Shown here piece after piece: positions 35,945 to 43,795 of a stretch of 64,000 nucleotides of DNA. The DNA is taken from positions 1-64,000 of the forward strand of contig NZ_QJVB01000001.1 of assembly GCF_003397705.1 (NCBI RefSeq), in the 5' to 3' direction. Source of the stretch: Gardnerella swidsinskii (GTDB taxonomy: Bacteria; Actinomycetota; Actinomycetes; Actinomycetales; Bifidobacteriaceae). The translations under genes were made by a program, and so were the position numbers. Position 1 is the first letter of the stretch. Each line of letters starts with the position of its first letter. The notes under the pieces were generated by a model, which had not been told where the DNA came from, made no database searches, and saw only the letters and a list, made by a program, of their open reading frames with translations.

Positions 35945-37423
35945 TTATTTGCTACCTAAAGCAATATTTACAAGTTCAGAAGCTGAAACAACTTTCTTTC
36001 GAGTTCTCTGCTCATTGGCTCCAAGTTCACGCTCATAAGAGTCAACTCGCTTCCAACCGGCGTAATCAATTGGTTTAATGCCCTTTTCTGCCAATAATTT
36101 ATCTATAGAATTTTCATCGCGATCAGGTGCGATTCGCCCAGCATTGCCAGCTTTAGATAAATCTTCAAGCATATTATTAACAATCAAAAGAGCATCAGAT
36201 TTTGTAGAACCGATTAATCCTACCGGCCCACGCTTAGCCCAGCCAGTTGCATACAATCGCTCACGAACTTCGCCATTTTCCACAGACTCCACTAAGCGCC
36301 CATCAATATTTGCAAGCAAAGTACGCTTTTCGTCGTAAGCAATACCTGCAACTTCTGCAGGATGGTAGCCAATGGCATGGTATACAGCTTGAACGGCGTA
36401 TTCCTCGAACTCTCCAGTACGAGTCATTTTGCCATCGGCGCTTGTAGTCGTGCGCTCAACTCGTATTGCTTTCACATGTCCATCTTCACCAAGAATTTCT
36501 ACCGGCGCACAGTTGAAGTGGATAATATAGCGTTTGTTGGCTGGCTTCCCCTCAAAATCAACGTTTCCGCCATCTTCCATGTCTTCAGCCATATCGCGAA
36601 TAGCGAAAAGCTCCTCAACCATTTGACGCGTGAGCTTATCGTTACCGGCTACTTCAATAGTCTCATCGTCAAGTTCAAAATCATCCTCATTAATAACAAT
36701 TTGCACTCCGGATAACTTTTCCATTTCGCGCAATTCTTGAACAGAGAATTTTGCTTGGGCAACTCCACGACGAATAAATAAATGCAAGGTTTGGGTTTTA
36801 TTTTTTTGCAATCCCTCATACACGTCATCTGGAATATCCGTATGAGCGCGCAAATAATCAGGATCTCGTAAAAGCTCACGAGCAACATCCATTGCCACAT
36901 TTCCGCCACCAATAACAGCTACTTCCTTGGCTTCAAGCGGCCATTCTCGATTGCTAGTTGGGTATCCATCGTACCATTCTACGAATTTTGCAGCTCCGTA
37001 CACTCCGTCTAAATCGGCACCTGGAACTCCTCGAAGAGGCCTATCTTTCACAGCACCCGTTGCAAATAACACAGCATCATATCTATGAAGTAAATCTTCT
37101 AATGCAATATCTTTACCAAATTCAACATTTGCATAAAGATGAATATTTGGATTATCAAGCGTCTTTTCAAGCGCATCCGCAATAAATTTGATACTTGGAT
37201 GGTCAGGAGCTACTCCGTAACGCACTAAGCCGAAAGGCACTGGCAATTTTTCAAAAAGATCAATGCGAGCGCTAGAGCCTAATCCCAATTCTTCTCCACG
37301 CTTTGCAATCTGACGTAAGAAGATATCGGAAGAGTACACTCCTGCAGGGCCTGCTCCTATTACAGCAATACGCAGTTGAGATGTTTCTTGTGAAACATTT
37401 TCGTTTAAGTTATTTTTTTCCAT
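35945..37423 (-). CDS. fprA: ferredoxin/adrenodoxin-type NADP+ reductase
   Basis: 492 aa from the second ATG (37423), chosen because GGGGAT precedes it; the frame opens four codons earlier. FprA-like: FAD motif GAGPAG near residue 25, PVPFGLVRYGVAPDHP characteristic of adrenodoxin-reductase-like enzymes, NADPH motif GGGNVAMDVARELL, and the C-terminal TGWAKRGPVGLIGSTKSDA. It transfers electrons between NADPH and ferredoxin, for example for redox or iron-sulfur enzymes. No ferredoxin gene is adjacent. Confidence 0.93.
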   Translation of the reverse strand: MEKNNLNENVSQETSQLRIAVIGAGPAGVYSSDIFLRQIAKRGEELGLGSSARIDLFEKLPVPFGLVRYGVAPDHPSIKFIADALEKTLDNPNIHLYANVEFGKDIALEDLLHRYDAVLFATGAVKDRPLRGVPGADLDGVYGAAKFVEWYDGYPTSNREWPLEAKEVAVIGGGNVAMDVARELLRDPDYLRAHTDIPDDVYEGLQKNKTQTLHLFIRRGVAQAKFSVQELREMEKLSGVQIVINEDDFELDDETIEVAGNDKLTRQMVEELFAIRDMAEDMEDGGNVDFEGKPANKRYIIHFNCAPVEILGEDGHVKAIRVERTTTSADGKMTRTGEFEEYAVQAVYHAIGYHPAEVAGIAYDEKRTLLANIDGRLVESVENGEVRERLYATGWAKRGPVGLIGSTKSDALLIVNNMLEDLSKAGNAGRIAPDRDENSIDKLLAEKGIKPIDYAGWKRVDSYERELGANEQRTRKKVVSASELVNIALGSK

Positions 37424-37445
37424 TATTATCCCCATATTGAACTGT

Positions 37446-37486
37446 ATTATACGGCACTTTTCGCCGTTTTCGCGCTATTTAGCGCG
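37446..37486 (-). promoter_or_regulatory. fprA promoter with overlapping palindrome
   Basis: TATAAT (37451-37446 on the minus strand) lies about 25 nt before the fprA start. The perfect dyad CGCGCT-ATTT-AGCGCG (37471-37486) sits at the -35 position, where no TTGACA-like box is seen. A repressor or activator binding there would control the gene. Confidence 0.5.
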
Positions 37487-37731
37487 GCCTACAAGCATAG
37501 GTTGCCTCAATCACTCAGCAGCGTAACTGTAAAGCGTTTATATGTAATTCTTCGCCAGAAATAAGTTACGTACAAGCTTGAGCCGTTACCGTTTGCAGCT
37601 AACTCGTATGCTTTCATAATTAGACTAGCGCATTACTTCGTCTTACAACATACTCAAACGATAAAATACTCAAACGAATATTATTAAAGGTGTCGTAATG
37701 AATATCGTAAAAATATTGCCAAAAAATATTT

Positions 37732-39963
37732 TTATTTTCGTTCGCGCAATGCTGTTAAAGCCCACATAATAGCAACAACATCAATTGCTTCTTGCATCAT
37801 TGCGCCAATAACTGCTGGAATAAAACCGAAAGCCGCAAAAATCATACTTATAATTGCTAATCCAATGCCCATCAATACTGACTGAACCATAACGCGTTTA
37901 GTATGTTTTGCTACTCTTATTGCGCTTGCAACAGAAGAAATATCGTTGTTCATAATAACTACCTGTGCGCATTCAGATGCTGCCGTATCTGTGCCATCCG
38001 TTACCGCTACGCCAATATCTGCAGCCGCAAGCACTGGAGCATCGTTTACACCGTCTCCAACCATCATTGTTACAGTCGAATCTTTCTTACTTTTGGCTGC
38101 ATTGTAATTGTGCTTTTTTACATACGCTAATTTATCTTGCGGAAGCAAATCTGCATATATTGTGTCAATTCCAACACTTTTACCAATTGTTGTTGCAGCT
38201 TGCAAACTATCGCCAGTAAGAATAGATATTGAGCGCGCACCAAGTGTACGCAATGTGTCAATAGTTGATTTCGCATTATCGCGCGGCACGTCTTTTAATA
38301 CGATTCTTCCTACCAGCACGCCGTCAAAAGACACGTAGGTTGCCATTTCGTCTGCTGCGAGAGATTTGCCTATAGTTTGATTCGCGTTTTGCTCTGTAAC
38401 GTACTTGCGTCTGCCTACACGTACTAAAATACCGTCTACAACGCCCTGAATACCCTGACCTGCAGTTTCTTTAACACTGTGCACTACAGGGTATTCTCGC
38501 ACGCTAGGAAGCTGCGGAACCGACGATGGGTGAGCATTTTCCCACAAGCTTGCTCCCGCTTTAGCAATACCACCTGCAAGTATGTGCTGAGAATACGTCT
38601 CTAGAACACCTGCGAGCATTACAATACGATCAGCCTTCTGGGTAGTATCGATTACGTCTACGTTTACAACTTGCGGCTGTTTTACAGTCAACGTGCCAGT
38701 TTTGTCAAAAAATACATCTGTTACACGACTTAATTGCTCAAGCACATCCTGACTTTTAACAACAATTCCAAGTTTCGCTAAACGCCCAGTTCCAGCCATG
38801 CACGCAACCGGCACCGCAATAAGCAGCGGGCAAGGAGTTGCCAAAACTAGCACTTGCGCAAATCTAAGAGCATCTCCAGAAAAGCCCCAAGCAAAACCAG
38901 CAATTACAAAAGACAAAACAGTGAATGGCACAGATAACATGTCTGCAAATCTAACTACTGCAGCTTTAGAAGACCTAGCAGACTCAACAAGCTGCATGAT
39001 TTTCTGATACTGCGAGTTTTTAGACAGCTTTGTTACGCGCATAATAAGCACAACTCCACCGTTTACACAGCCTGAAAGCACTGCAGCTCCCGCATAGACT
39101 TCTCTAGGAACGGATTCTCCGTTAATAGCACTTGTGTCTAAAATTGCAGAACCGCTTAACAGCTCACCATCAACTGGCACAGTTTCGCCAGGAAGCACAA
39201 TAATTACGTTTCCAATATTTAATTCATCAACTGGAACCGTTTTGTAACGCTGCAAATTTGAGGAGATTTCGCCGTCTGTAGTTGATTGCAAAAATGGACA
39301 AATATTGTGTTTATAGTCGCAATTTTGCTCGCTAATATTAGATTGCTTAGAATTAGCGGCATCCACTTTTCTGAATTCAGCATGCCGGCACAGAACACAC
39401 GAGCTAGGCTTGCACTGATTTTCACTCAAACATGGCGGTTCGTATGATTCATCATTTGCTTGATTATTATCCATTTCATACTCAATACCTGGCAAAGTCA
39501 TAAGATGAGCAGTTTTTGGAGCTGCGCTTACTAAAAGAGACAGATTGCGCTGGGCTTTCATATGCGCAAAATCTTCAATTGCCTCTCCCGTCCAAACCAT
39601 TACAACAATCAAATAGCTTGCCCAAAACTCACCAATACAAAGCGTTGCAAGTAATGCAACAAAAGCTAGCAAATCAATACCTAAAGTTCCGCGCAATAAA
39701 TTTTTAATCATGTTGCGCAAAGAAATAAGGCTGGTATATAAAACGAGAATAGCGATAATAGTTTTGCCAAGACTAATACTTATTGAAATATCGAAATCAA
39801 GATTTAAGAAATCAAAAATTCGTTGCGAAAGATTAGATATTTGCTCACAGAAAGTAGTTAATATAGGCAAATTATACGAGTACAAAGCCACAATAAACGG
39901 AAAAGCAAGAATTACGACTGTTAATTGAGGTGCACGACGGCAATATGCTAAAAGTTTACGCAT
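37732..39963 (-). CDS. heavy-metal P1B-type ATPase with cysteine-rich insertion
   Basis: 743 aa. There is no N-terminal metal-binding HMA domain. Membrane helices at about 15-35, 60-85 and 95-130 precede the actuator domain (INGESVPREV). The metal-site helix has ATPCPLLIA (Cys378), a Cys-Pro-Leu variant of CPx. Phosphorylation site DKTGTLT (Asp420) and hinge GDGVNDAPVL follow. Unusual is an insert at about 155-235 carrying six cysteines (177, 183, 188, 191, 214, 221) and two histidines between the second helix pair and the actuator domain. It exports a transition or heavy metal; which one is not decidable. The 5' leader is structured. Confidence 0.9.
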   Translation of the reverse strand: MRKLLAYCRRAPQLTVVILAFPFIVALYSYNLPILTTFCEQISNLSQRIFDFLNLDFDISISISLGKTIIAILVLYTSLISLRNMIKNLLRGTLGIDLLAFVALLATLCIGEFWASYLIVVMVWTGEAIEDFAHMKAQRNLSLLVSAAPKTAHLMTLPGIEYEMDNNQANDESYEPPCLSENQCKPSSCVLCRHAEFRKVDAANSKQSNISEQNCDYKHNICPFLQSTTDGEISSNLQRYKTVPVDELNIGNVIIVLPGETVPVDGELLSGSAILDTSAINGESVPREVYAGAAVLSGCVNGGVVLIMRVTKLSKNSQYQKIMQLVESARSSKAAVVRFADMLSVPFTVLSFVIAGFAWGFSGDALRFAQVLVLATPCPLLIAVPVACMAGTGRLAKLGIVVKSQDVLEQLSRVTDVFFDKTGTLTVKQPQVVNVDVIDTTQKADRIVMLAGVLETYSQHILAGGIAKAGASLWENAHPSSVPQLPSVREYPVVHSVKETAGQGIQGVVDGILVRVGRRKYVTEQNANQTIGKSLAADEMATYVSFDGVLVGRIVLKDVPRDNAKSTIDTLRTLGARSISILTGDSLQAATTIGKSVGIDTIYADLLPQDKLAYVKKHNYNAAKSKKDSTVTMMVGDGVNDAPVLAAADIGVAVTDGTDTAASECAQVVIMNNDISSVASAIRVAKHTKRVMVQSVLMGIGLAIISMIFAAFGFIPAVIGAMMQEAIDVVAIMWALTALRERK

Positions 39964-40077
39964 ACACTTTCCTTACGCTGATCAGGTTAACCGCTTAAGA
40001 CGCTGCCAACACACGATTTCACGCCTTGTTAACCCATTGAGAGCAGATTTGATTTAGCTGCACTCAATACACGGCGT
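39964..40077 (-). promoter_or_regulatory. structured 5' leader of the P1B ATPase gene
   Basis: On the transcribed strand ACGCC ... GGCGT (plus 40077-40073 and 40025-40021) encloses a hairpin ATTGAGTGCAG / CTGCTCTCAAT (10 of 11 pairs). Two GGTTAAC-type repeats (GGGTTAAC, GCGGTTAAC) follow before the AAGGAAAG ribosome site. It does not match a riboswitch class that I know. Confidence 0.4.
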
Positions 40078-40250
40078 AAAGATATTCATGTTTATTTATA
40101 TGTGATTAGTATACCAATAGGCCTTGATGAGAAGCATTCTCATGTAAATATTATGCTTCCAAAAAAGCACCATAATGAGTTCCAACAATTACTAATTGTA
40201 CTATTTGAATTATTAAATTAATAAGTTTATGCTTCATATCTTTTTAAAAT

Positions 40251-40300
40251 TTAGGTTATAGGCCAATTTATTTGCCATAGATTCGGCCTATAACCCTAAA
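40251..40300 (-). terminator. terminator after the small membrane protein gene
   Basis: TTAGGTTATAGGCC and GGCCTATAACCCTAA (14-bp stem, one mismatch), immediately after the stop, followed on the minus strand by AAATTTTAAAAAG. Confidence 0.8.
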
Positions 40301-40302
40301 AT

Positions 40303-40506
40303 TTACTGTTCTTTAGTGAAAAGAGTTCTTACAATTTTGAAAAGCATAAATAATAGACGTAGTGTGATATATGTTGCTACGAATGTTGCAAGCCAAATCA
40401 TAATATTTTGAATATTCCAACCTTGACCTTTAACAAATGAAGCTACTAATAAAGAAACTACGCCAGCAGAAATATCAGCAATATTTTGTTTTATCTTATA
40501 AATCAT
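40303..40506 (-). CDS. small membrane protein, unknown function
   Basis: 67 aa. I do not recognise the family. Two hydrophobic segments (about 14-27, interrupted, and 35-58) and a basic C-terminus (KIVRTLFTKEQ). AAGGATG lies 7 nt before the ATG, a terminator follows at once, and a 9-bp hairpin with a T-run stands in the leader (40529-40551). Ribosome site, terminator and composition together argue that it is a genuine gene despite its size. It lies between the P1B ATPase and two tRNA genes. Confidence 0.65.
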   Translation of the reverse strand: MIYKIKQNIADISAGVVSLLVASFVKGQGWNIQNIMIWLATFVATYITLRLLFMLFKIVRTLFTKEQ

Positions 40507-40528
40507 TTTTTACATCCTTCCGTCTAAA

Positions 40529-40551
40529 ATGAAAACCTTTATGGTTTTCAT
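40529..40551 (-). other. leader hairpin before the small membrane protein gene
   Basis: ATGAAAACC-ATAAA-GGTTTTCAT followed by TTTTAG directly before the ribosome site. A perfect 9-bp stem; possible attenuator or stability element. Confidence 0.4.
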
Positions 40552-40815
40552 CTCTCTTTAATACCTTTCAAGTTAACAATATATTGTGTATAGTTCCACA
40601 GCAAAATATATGCCGCAATCTCTGGGAAGAGATTCAACTATTTAAACATTTTTATATTTTTTACAACACTGACAAATATCAGGGTGTCACCCTAATTTTA
40701 TTAGGGGTAATCAGTAAAAAATTGGGTTATTCCCCAAAAATTGAATGGGCACGCGACAAGAAAGAAATTGATAAACAAAAAGTTCTGATTGAAAAATCAA
40801 TCAGAACCCTGTTCG
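40552..40815. other. intergenic region with the terminator of the tRNA pair
   Basis: 264 nt without a credible gene; an open frame on the plus strand runs into the tRNAs and is rejected. At 40777-40807 the tRNA transcript ends at GTTCTGATTG / CAATCAGAAC followed by TTTTTG on the minus strand. A small CCCTAATTTTATTAGGGG hairpin also lies at about 40689-40707. Confidence 0.6.
40777..40807 (-). terminator. terminator of the tRNA-Ile/tRNA-Ala transcript
   Basis: Perfect 10-bp stem GTTCTGATTG / CAATCAGAAC with a 6-nt loop and TTTTTG after it on the minus strand, 9 nt downstream of tRNA-Ala. Confidence 0.85.
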
Positions 40816-40888
40816 TGGAGCTAAGGAGACTCGAACTCCTGACCCTCTGCTTGCAAAGCAGATGCGCTACCAGCTGCGCCATAGCCCC
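40816..40888 (-). tRNA. tRNA-Ala (anticodon TGC)
   Basis: Acceptor GGGGCTA / TAGCTCC, anticodon loop TTTGCAA (TGC), T-arm with GGTTCGA-like AGTTCGAGT. CCA is not encoded. It lies 27 nt downstream of tRNA-Ile in one transcript. Confidence 0.95.
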
Positions 40889-40915
40889 ATTCGAAAGAAT
40901 GATGTCATTCTATCG

Positions 40916-40989
40916 TGGGCCCGGGAGGACTTGAACCTCCGACCTCATCCTTATCAGGGATGCGCTCTAACCACCTGAGCTACGGGCCC
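40916..40989 (-). tRNA. tRNA-Ile (anticodon GAT)
   Basis: Acceptor GGGCCCG / CGGGCCC, anticodon stem ATCCC / GGGAT-type with loop CTGATAA (GAT), T-arm GGAGGTTCAAGTCCTCC. CCA is not encoded. First of a tRNA pair located outside any visible rRNA operon. Confidence 0.95.
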
Positions 40990-41043
40990 AACTCGTATGC
41001 CTAAAACATACAAGTAGTTACATTAGCACAGACACAGAAAATG

Positions 41044-41090
41044 TCAAACCGCAACACGCCATAAAAAGAAAACAGCGTGTTGCGGTTTGA
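41044..41090. terminator. terminator between dps and the tRNA pair
   Basis: TCAAACCGCAACACGC and GCGTGTTGCGGTTTGA give a perfect 16-bp stem. It ends dps transcription on the minus strand; the plus side is followed by an A-rich stretch. Confidence 0.8.
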
Positions 41091-41115
41091 ATCAAAAAAA
41101 TTAAACAGAGAATAA

Positions 41116-41595
41116 TTAATCAAGATGGCTACGCATGAACCACTGGAACTTTTCCAACTGTTGAACATGATCTTGAATAATATTTGAGCTAACTAAATCA
41201 AGCTCATCAAGTTCCGCGATAGCCTTGCGATCGTCTGCAATCATATCGTTATAGTACTCAATAAGCGCTTGCAAATACTCCTTTGTAGACTTGCGACCAG
41301 TCAAAGCAAAACGCTTCCATGTGCGAGCAGCAACAACATCGTCTGCGCGGCCAAGTGGAGAGCCGCCCAAAGTTGCAATTCGCTCAGCAGTTTCATCCGC
41401 CTGCGCCAAAACTTCAGCAACCTGTGGATCAAGCATTTCGTGCACTGCAATAAAATCTGGACCAGTAACATTCCAATGCGCATGCTTGAGCACCAAAGCA
41501 GCTTCCTGCTCGTGGCTTAAACGATTCTGTAAAATGGCAACAGCCTTTTCACTGGCCGCTTCGTCGAGACCTGGCAAAATATGCAACAAAGCCAT
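41116..41595 (-). CDS. dps: Dps family DNA-binding/ferritin-like protein
   Basis: 159 aa, four-helix ferritin-like protein. Ferroxidase ligands are visible in HAHWNVTGPDFIAVHEMLD and in ADETAERIATLGGSP. Dodecamers store iron, consume H2O2 and protect DNA, which complements the ahpC locus. AAGGAAGGAT precedes the ATG. Monocistronic with a strong terminator. Confidence 0.95.
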   Translation of the reverse strand: MALLHILPGLDEAASEKAVAILQNRLSHEQEAALVLKHAHWNVTGPDFIAVHEMLDPQVAEVLAQADETAERIATLGGSPLGRADDVVAARTWKRFALTGRKSTKEYLQALIEYYNDMIADDRKAIAELDELDLVSSNIIQDHVQQLEKFQWFMRSHLD

Positions 41596-41652
41596 GTTCT
41601 ATCCTTCCTTAGGTTTGTTAATACCGTTATTATTCTACTGCTATGGCTTAAA

Positions 41653-42948
41653 CTACGCGCGGCGACGCACTTCAATCGTCGCAATACGCCTACCATCAAC
41701 CGCAGTCACAGTCATATCGTAACCATCCGCATCATGCAAAACAGCTCCAACACTTCCCATTGAACCAGTATGCGCTAAAAAGTAGCCTGCAACAGTCTCA
41801 TACGGACCGTCCTCAAGCTCAATGCCGGTAATGTCAGCAAAATCTTCAATGGTCATACCGCCATCAATTTTTGCAACACCATTTACAAAAGCAGTTGTTT
41901 TATTCACATTATTTTGCTCAGTTTCACCAGGCAAATCATATTCATCGCGAATATCTCCAACTAGCTCTTCTGTCATGTCCTCAAGCGTAACAATACCGTC
42001 AGTTCCACCATATTCATCGATGACAACAGCCAAATGAATACCACGTTTACGAAGAAGTTCCAGGCTCGGCAATAGTTTGGAAGTTCCAGGAAGACTAATT
42101 CCTTCGCGAGTTACATCTGCAACAGTTTTTGCATTTGGATCACGCACATCTAGCAAATCACGAACATGCACAAAACCTATAACATCATCAAAATCTTTGC
42201 CAATAACAGGGTAGCGAGAATACGGAAGCTCACGAATTTTCGCGGCAGCTTCTTCAAGGCTCAATGAACCATCCAAAAACTCAACATCAGCACGAGGACG
42301 CATTACTTCAGCAACAATAGTTTCAGACGCATCAAACACATCATCCAAAATAGTACGCTCATCCTGACTTAAACGTTTATTGCTATTGACAAGAACACGC
42401 AATTCTTCGTCAGAAACTTCGCTTTCCTTCTCATTAGGATCAAAGCCAAGAATGCGCACAAAACCGTTAGTATTCTTTCCAATAAGCCAAATTAAAGGCT
42501 TGCAAATCTTTGAGAAAACATCAACCGCCGGCACAACCGCTCGCGCAATCTGCTCAGCACGCTGCATAGCAATACGTTTTGGAACTAATTCAGAAATAAC
42601 AATAGAACAGTAAGAAATAACAAGAGTTAGAAAGATTGTTGTAAGTGGGCCAGCAACGTGCGAAGAAACACCCCATGAACATACAACCGGCACAACATAC
42701 GGAGCTAAAGCAGACTCACCAAACGATGCAGAAAGAAAGCCAGAAAGAGTTACTCCAATTTGTAGAGCAGATAGAAAAGTGTTAGGGTCGCGGGCAATTT
42801 TTGCAACTCTAGCACCACGCGCATCCTGCAATTCCATGCGATCAATTTGCGAACTTCTCAAGCTCACTAAAGCTAATTCGGTTGCCGCAAATACGGAACC
42901 AAATAGCAAAAAAATCATAATGAGTAGAATATTAAAACCAATCGCCAT
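41653..42948 (-). CDS. CorC/HlyC-type CNNM transporter-like protein (DUF21-CBS-CBS-CorC)
   Basis: 431 aa. Residues 1 to about 195 are the DUF21/CNNM membrane domain (ATELALVSLRSSQIDRM, LSGFLSASFGE, ISELVPKRIAMQRAE). Then come two CBS domains (EVMRPRADVEFLDG, SRYPVIGKDFDDVIGFVHVRDLL, AVVIDEYGGTDGIVTLEDM) and a CorC_HlyC domain at the C-terminus. The family is linked to Mg2+/Co2+ homeostasis, not to haemolysis. No ribosome site: a TTGATA-16-TAAGAT promoter ends 7 nt before the ATG, so the mRNA looks leaderless. Confidence 0.92.
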   Translation of the reverse strand: MAIGFNILLIMIFLLFGSVFAATELALVSLRSSQIDRMELQDARGARVAKIARDPNTFLSALQIGVTLSGFLSASFGESALAPYVVPVVCSWGVSSHVAGPLTTIFLTLVISYCSIVISELVPKRIAMQRAEQIARAVVPAVDVFSKICKPLIWLIGKNTNGFVRILGFDPNEKESEVSDEELRVLVNSNKRLSQDERTILDDVFDASETIVAEVMRPRADVEFLDGSLSLEEAAAKIRELPYSRYPVIGKDFDDVIGFVHVRDLLDVRDPNAKTVADVTREGISLPGTSKLLPSLELLRKRGIHLAVVIDEYGGTDGIVTLEDMTEELVGDIRDEYDLPGETEQNNVNKTTAFVNGVAKIDGGMTIEDFADITGIELEDGPYETVAGYFLAHTGSMGSVGAVLHDADGYDMTVTAVDGRRIATIEVRRRA

Positions 42949-42955
42949 ACTTGTT

Positions 42956-42983
42956 ATCTTAGTTTACTTCTATGCGATATCAA
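42956..42983 (-). promoter_or_regulatory. promoter giving a leaderless CorC-like mRNA
   Basis: On the minus strand TTGATA (42983-42978), a 16-bp spacer and TAAGAT (42961-42956). Only 7 nt separate the -10 from the ATG, so transcription should start at or next to the A of the start codon. Confidence 0.7.
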
Positions 42984-43024
42984 CAATTCTAAAATAATTA
43001 TCACCATTAACGAAGATAAATTAT

Positions 43025-43795
43025 TTATGGGCGATAAAAATATCCAGTTGGAGCTTGAGCTGTTTGCATTGATATAACGTGCAGCACAACTCCAGGATGC
43101 TGATATCCAGGAATGCCAATATTGCCTCTAGAAACGCGTGCACGAACACGCACCCATTCATGATCTTGAATTTCGCCAATATTTGATTTTTCGGCAACTA
43201 ATCCAAACGGAGACATGTCGAGAATACAGCATGACATAAGCTGACGAGATACCCTAAATTGATTTGCATTCAACGTAGAATCTCTGCTGACAAAACCTGT
43301 AAGAGTAATCGCGTATCCATCATATTTTGCAGCATTATGATCGATTTCGTCATACCAGGAGCCGAAATCATCATCATCAACTGTTATCTCATGAGATTTT
43401 TCATACAATCCTGGCAAAGGATAATTTTGGCTACGAATAGCAATAGCACGACCGCCAGCATACTGGTCGAATCCATCTACACTAATATTTTGAGCGTAAC
43501 GCAAAGGAACAATAATAAGTAGCGCAGGAACAACGAAAGCTACAAACATACGCCAAACATCGCGCGAAGAAACAGAAAACCATCCAATCGCAGCACATAT
43601 AGACAAAATAAATAGCAAAATAGCAGTAATTAACAAATAATAATATGCTCTAGGCGTAGTAAAAAGCGTATATCTACCGCTTAAAGTAACTTTCGCAATT
43701 ATGACTGCAAAAAATAGCAATAAAATAGCTTCTACCAATTGAGCTAAAGTGATTTTTTTACAAGCATTATGCTCAACACATTTTTGCTTTTTCAT
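43025..43795 (-). CDS. TIGR03943/DUF1980-type membrane protein, partner of the upstream permease
   Basis: 256 aa. Two to three membrane helices in the first 100 residues, then an extracytoplasmic beta-rich domain (DGYAITLTGFVSRDSTLNANQFRVSRQLMSC and CILDMSPFGLVA) typical of this family. The ATG overlaps the stop of the permease gene as ATGA, so translation is coupled; GGGGG precedes it. Families of this pair occur together widely in Gram-positives and are poorly characterised; a role in metal or small-molecule export is suggested by the permease relatives. Confidence 0.8.
   Translation of the reverse strand: MKKQKCVEHNACKKITLAQLVEAILLLFFAVIIAKVTLSGRYTLFTTPRAYYYLLITAILLFILSICAAIGWFSVSSRDVWRMFVAFVVPALLIIVPLRYAQNISVDGFDQYAGGRAIAIRSQNYPLPGLYEKSHEITVDDDDFGSWYDEIDHNAAKYDGYAITLTGFVSRDSTLNANQFRVSRQLMSCCILDMSPFGLVAEKSNIGEIQDHEWVRVRARVSRGNIGIPGYQHPGVVLHVISMQTAQAPTGYFYRP

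Noticed and set aside
40584-40934. 116-codon plus-strand frame upstream of the tRNA pair
   Set aside because: Runs through tRNA-Ala and into tRNA-Ile on the opposite strand and has no ribosome site.
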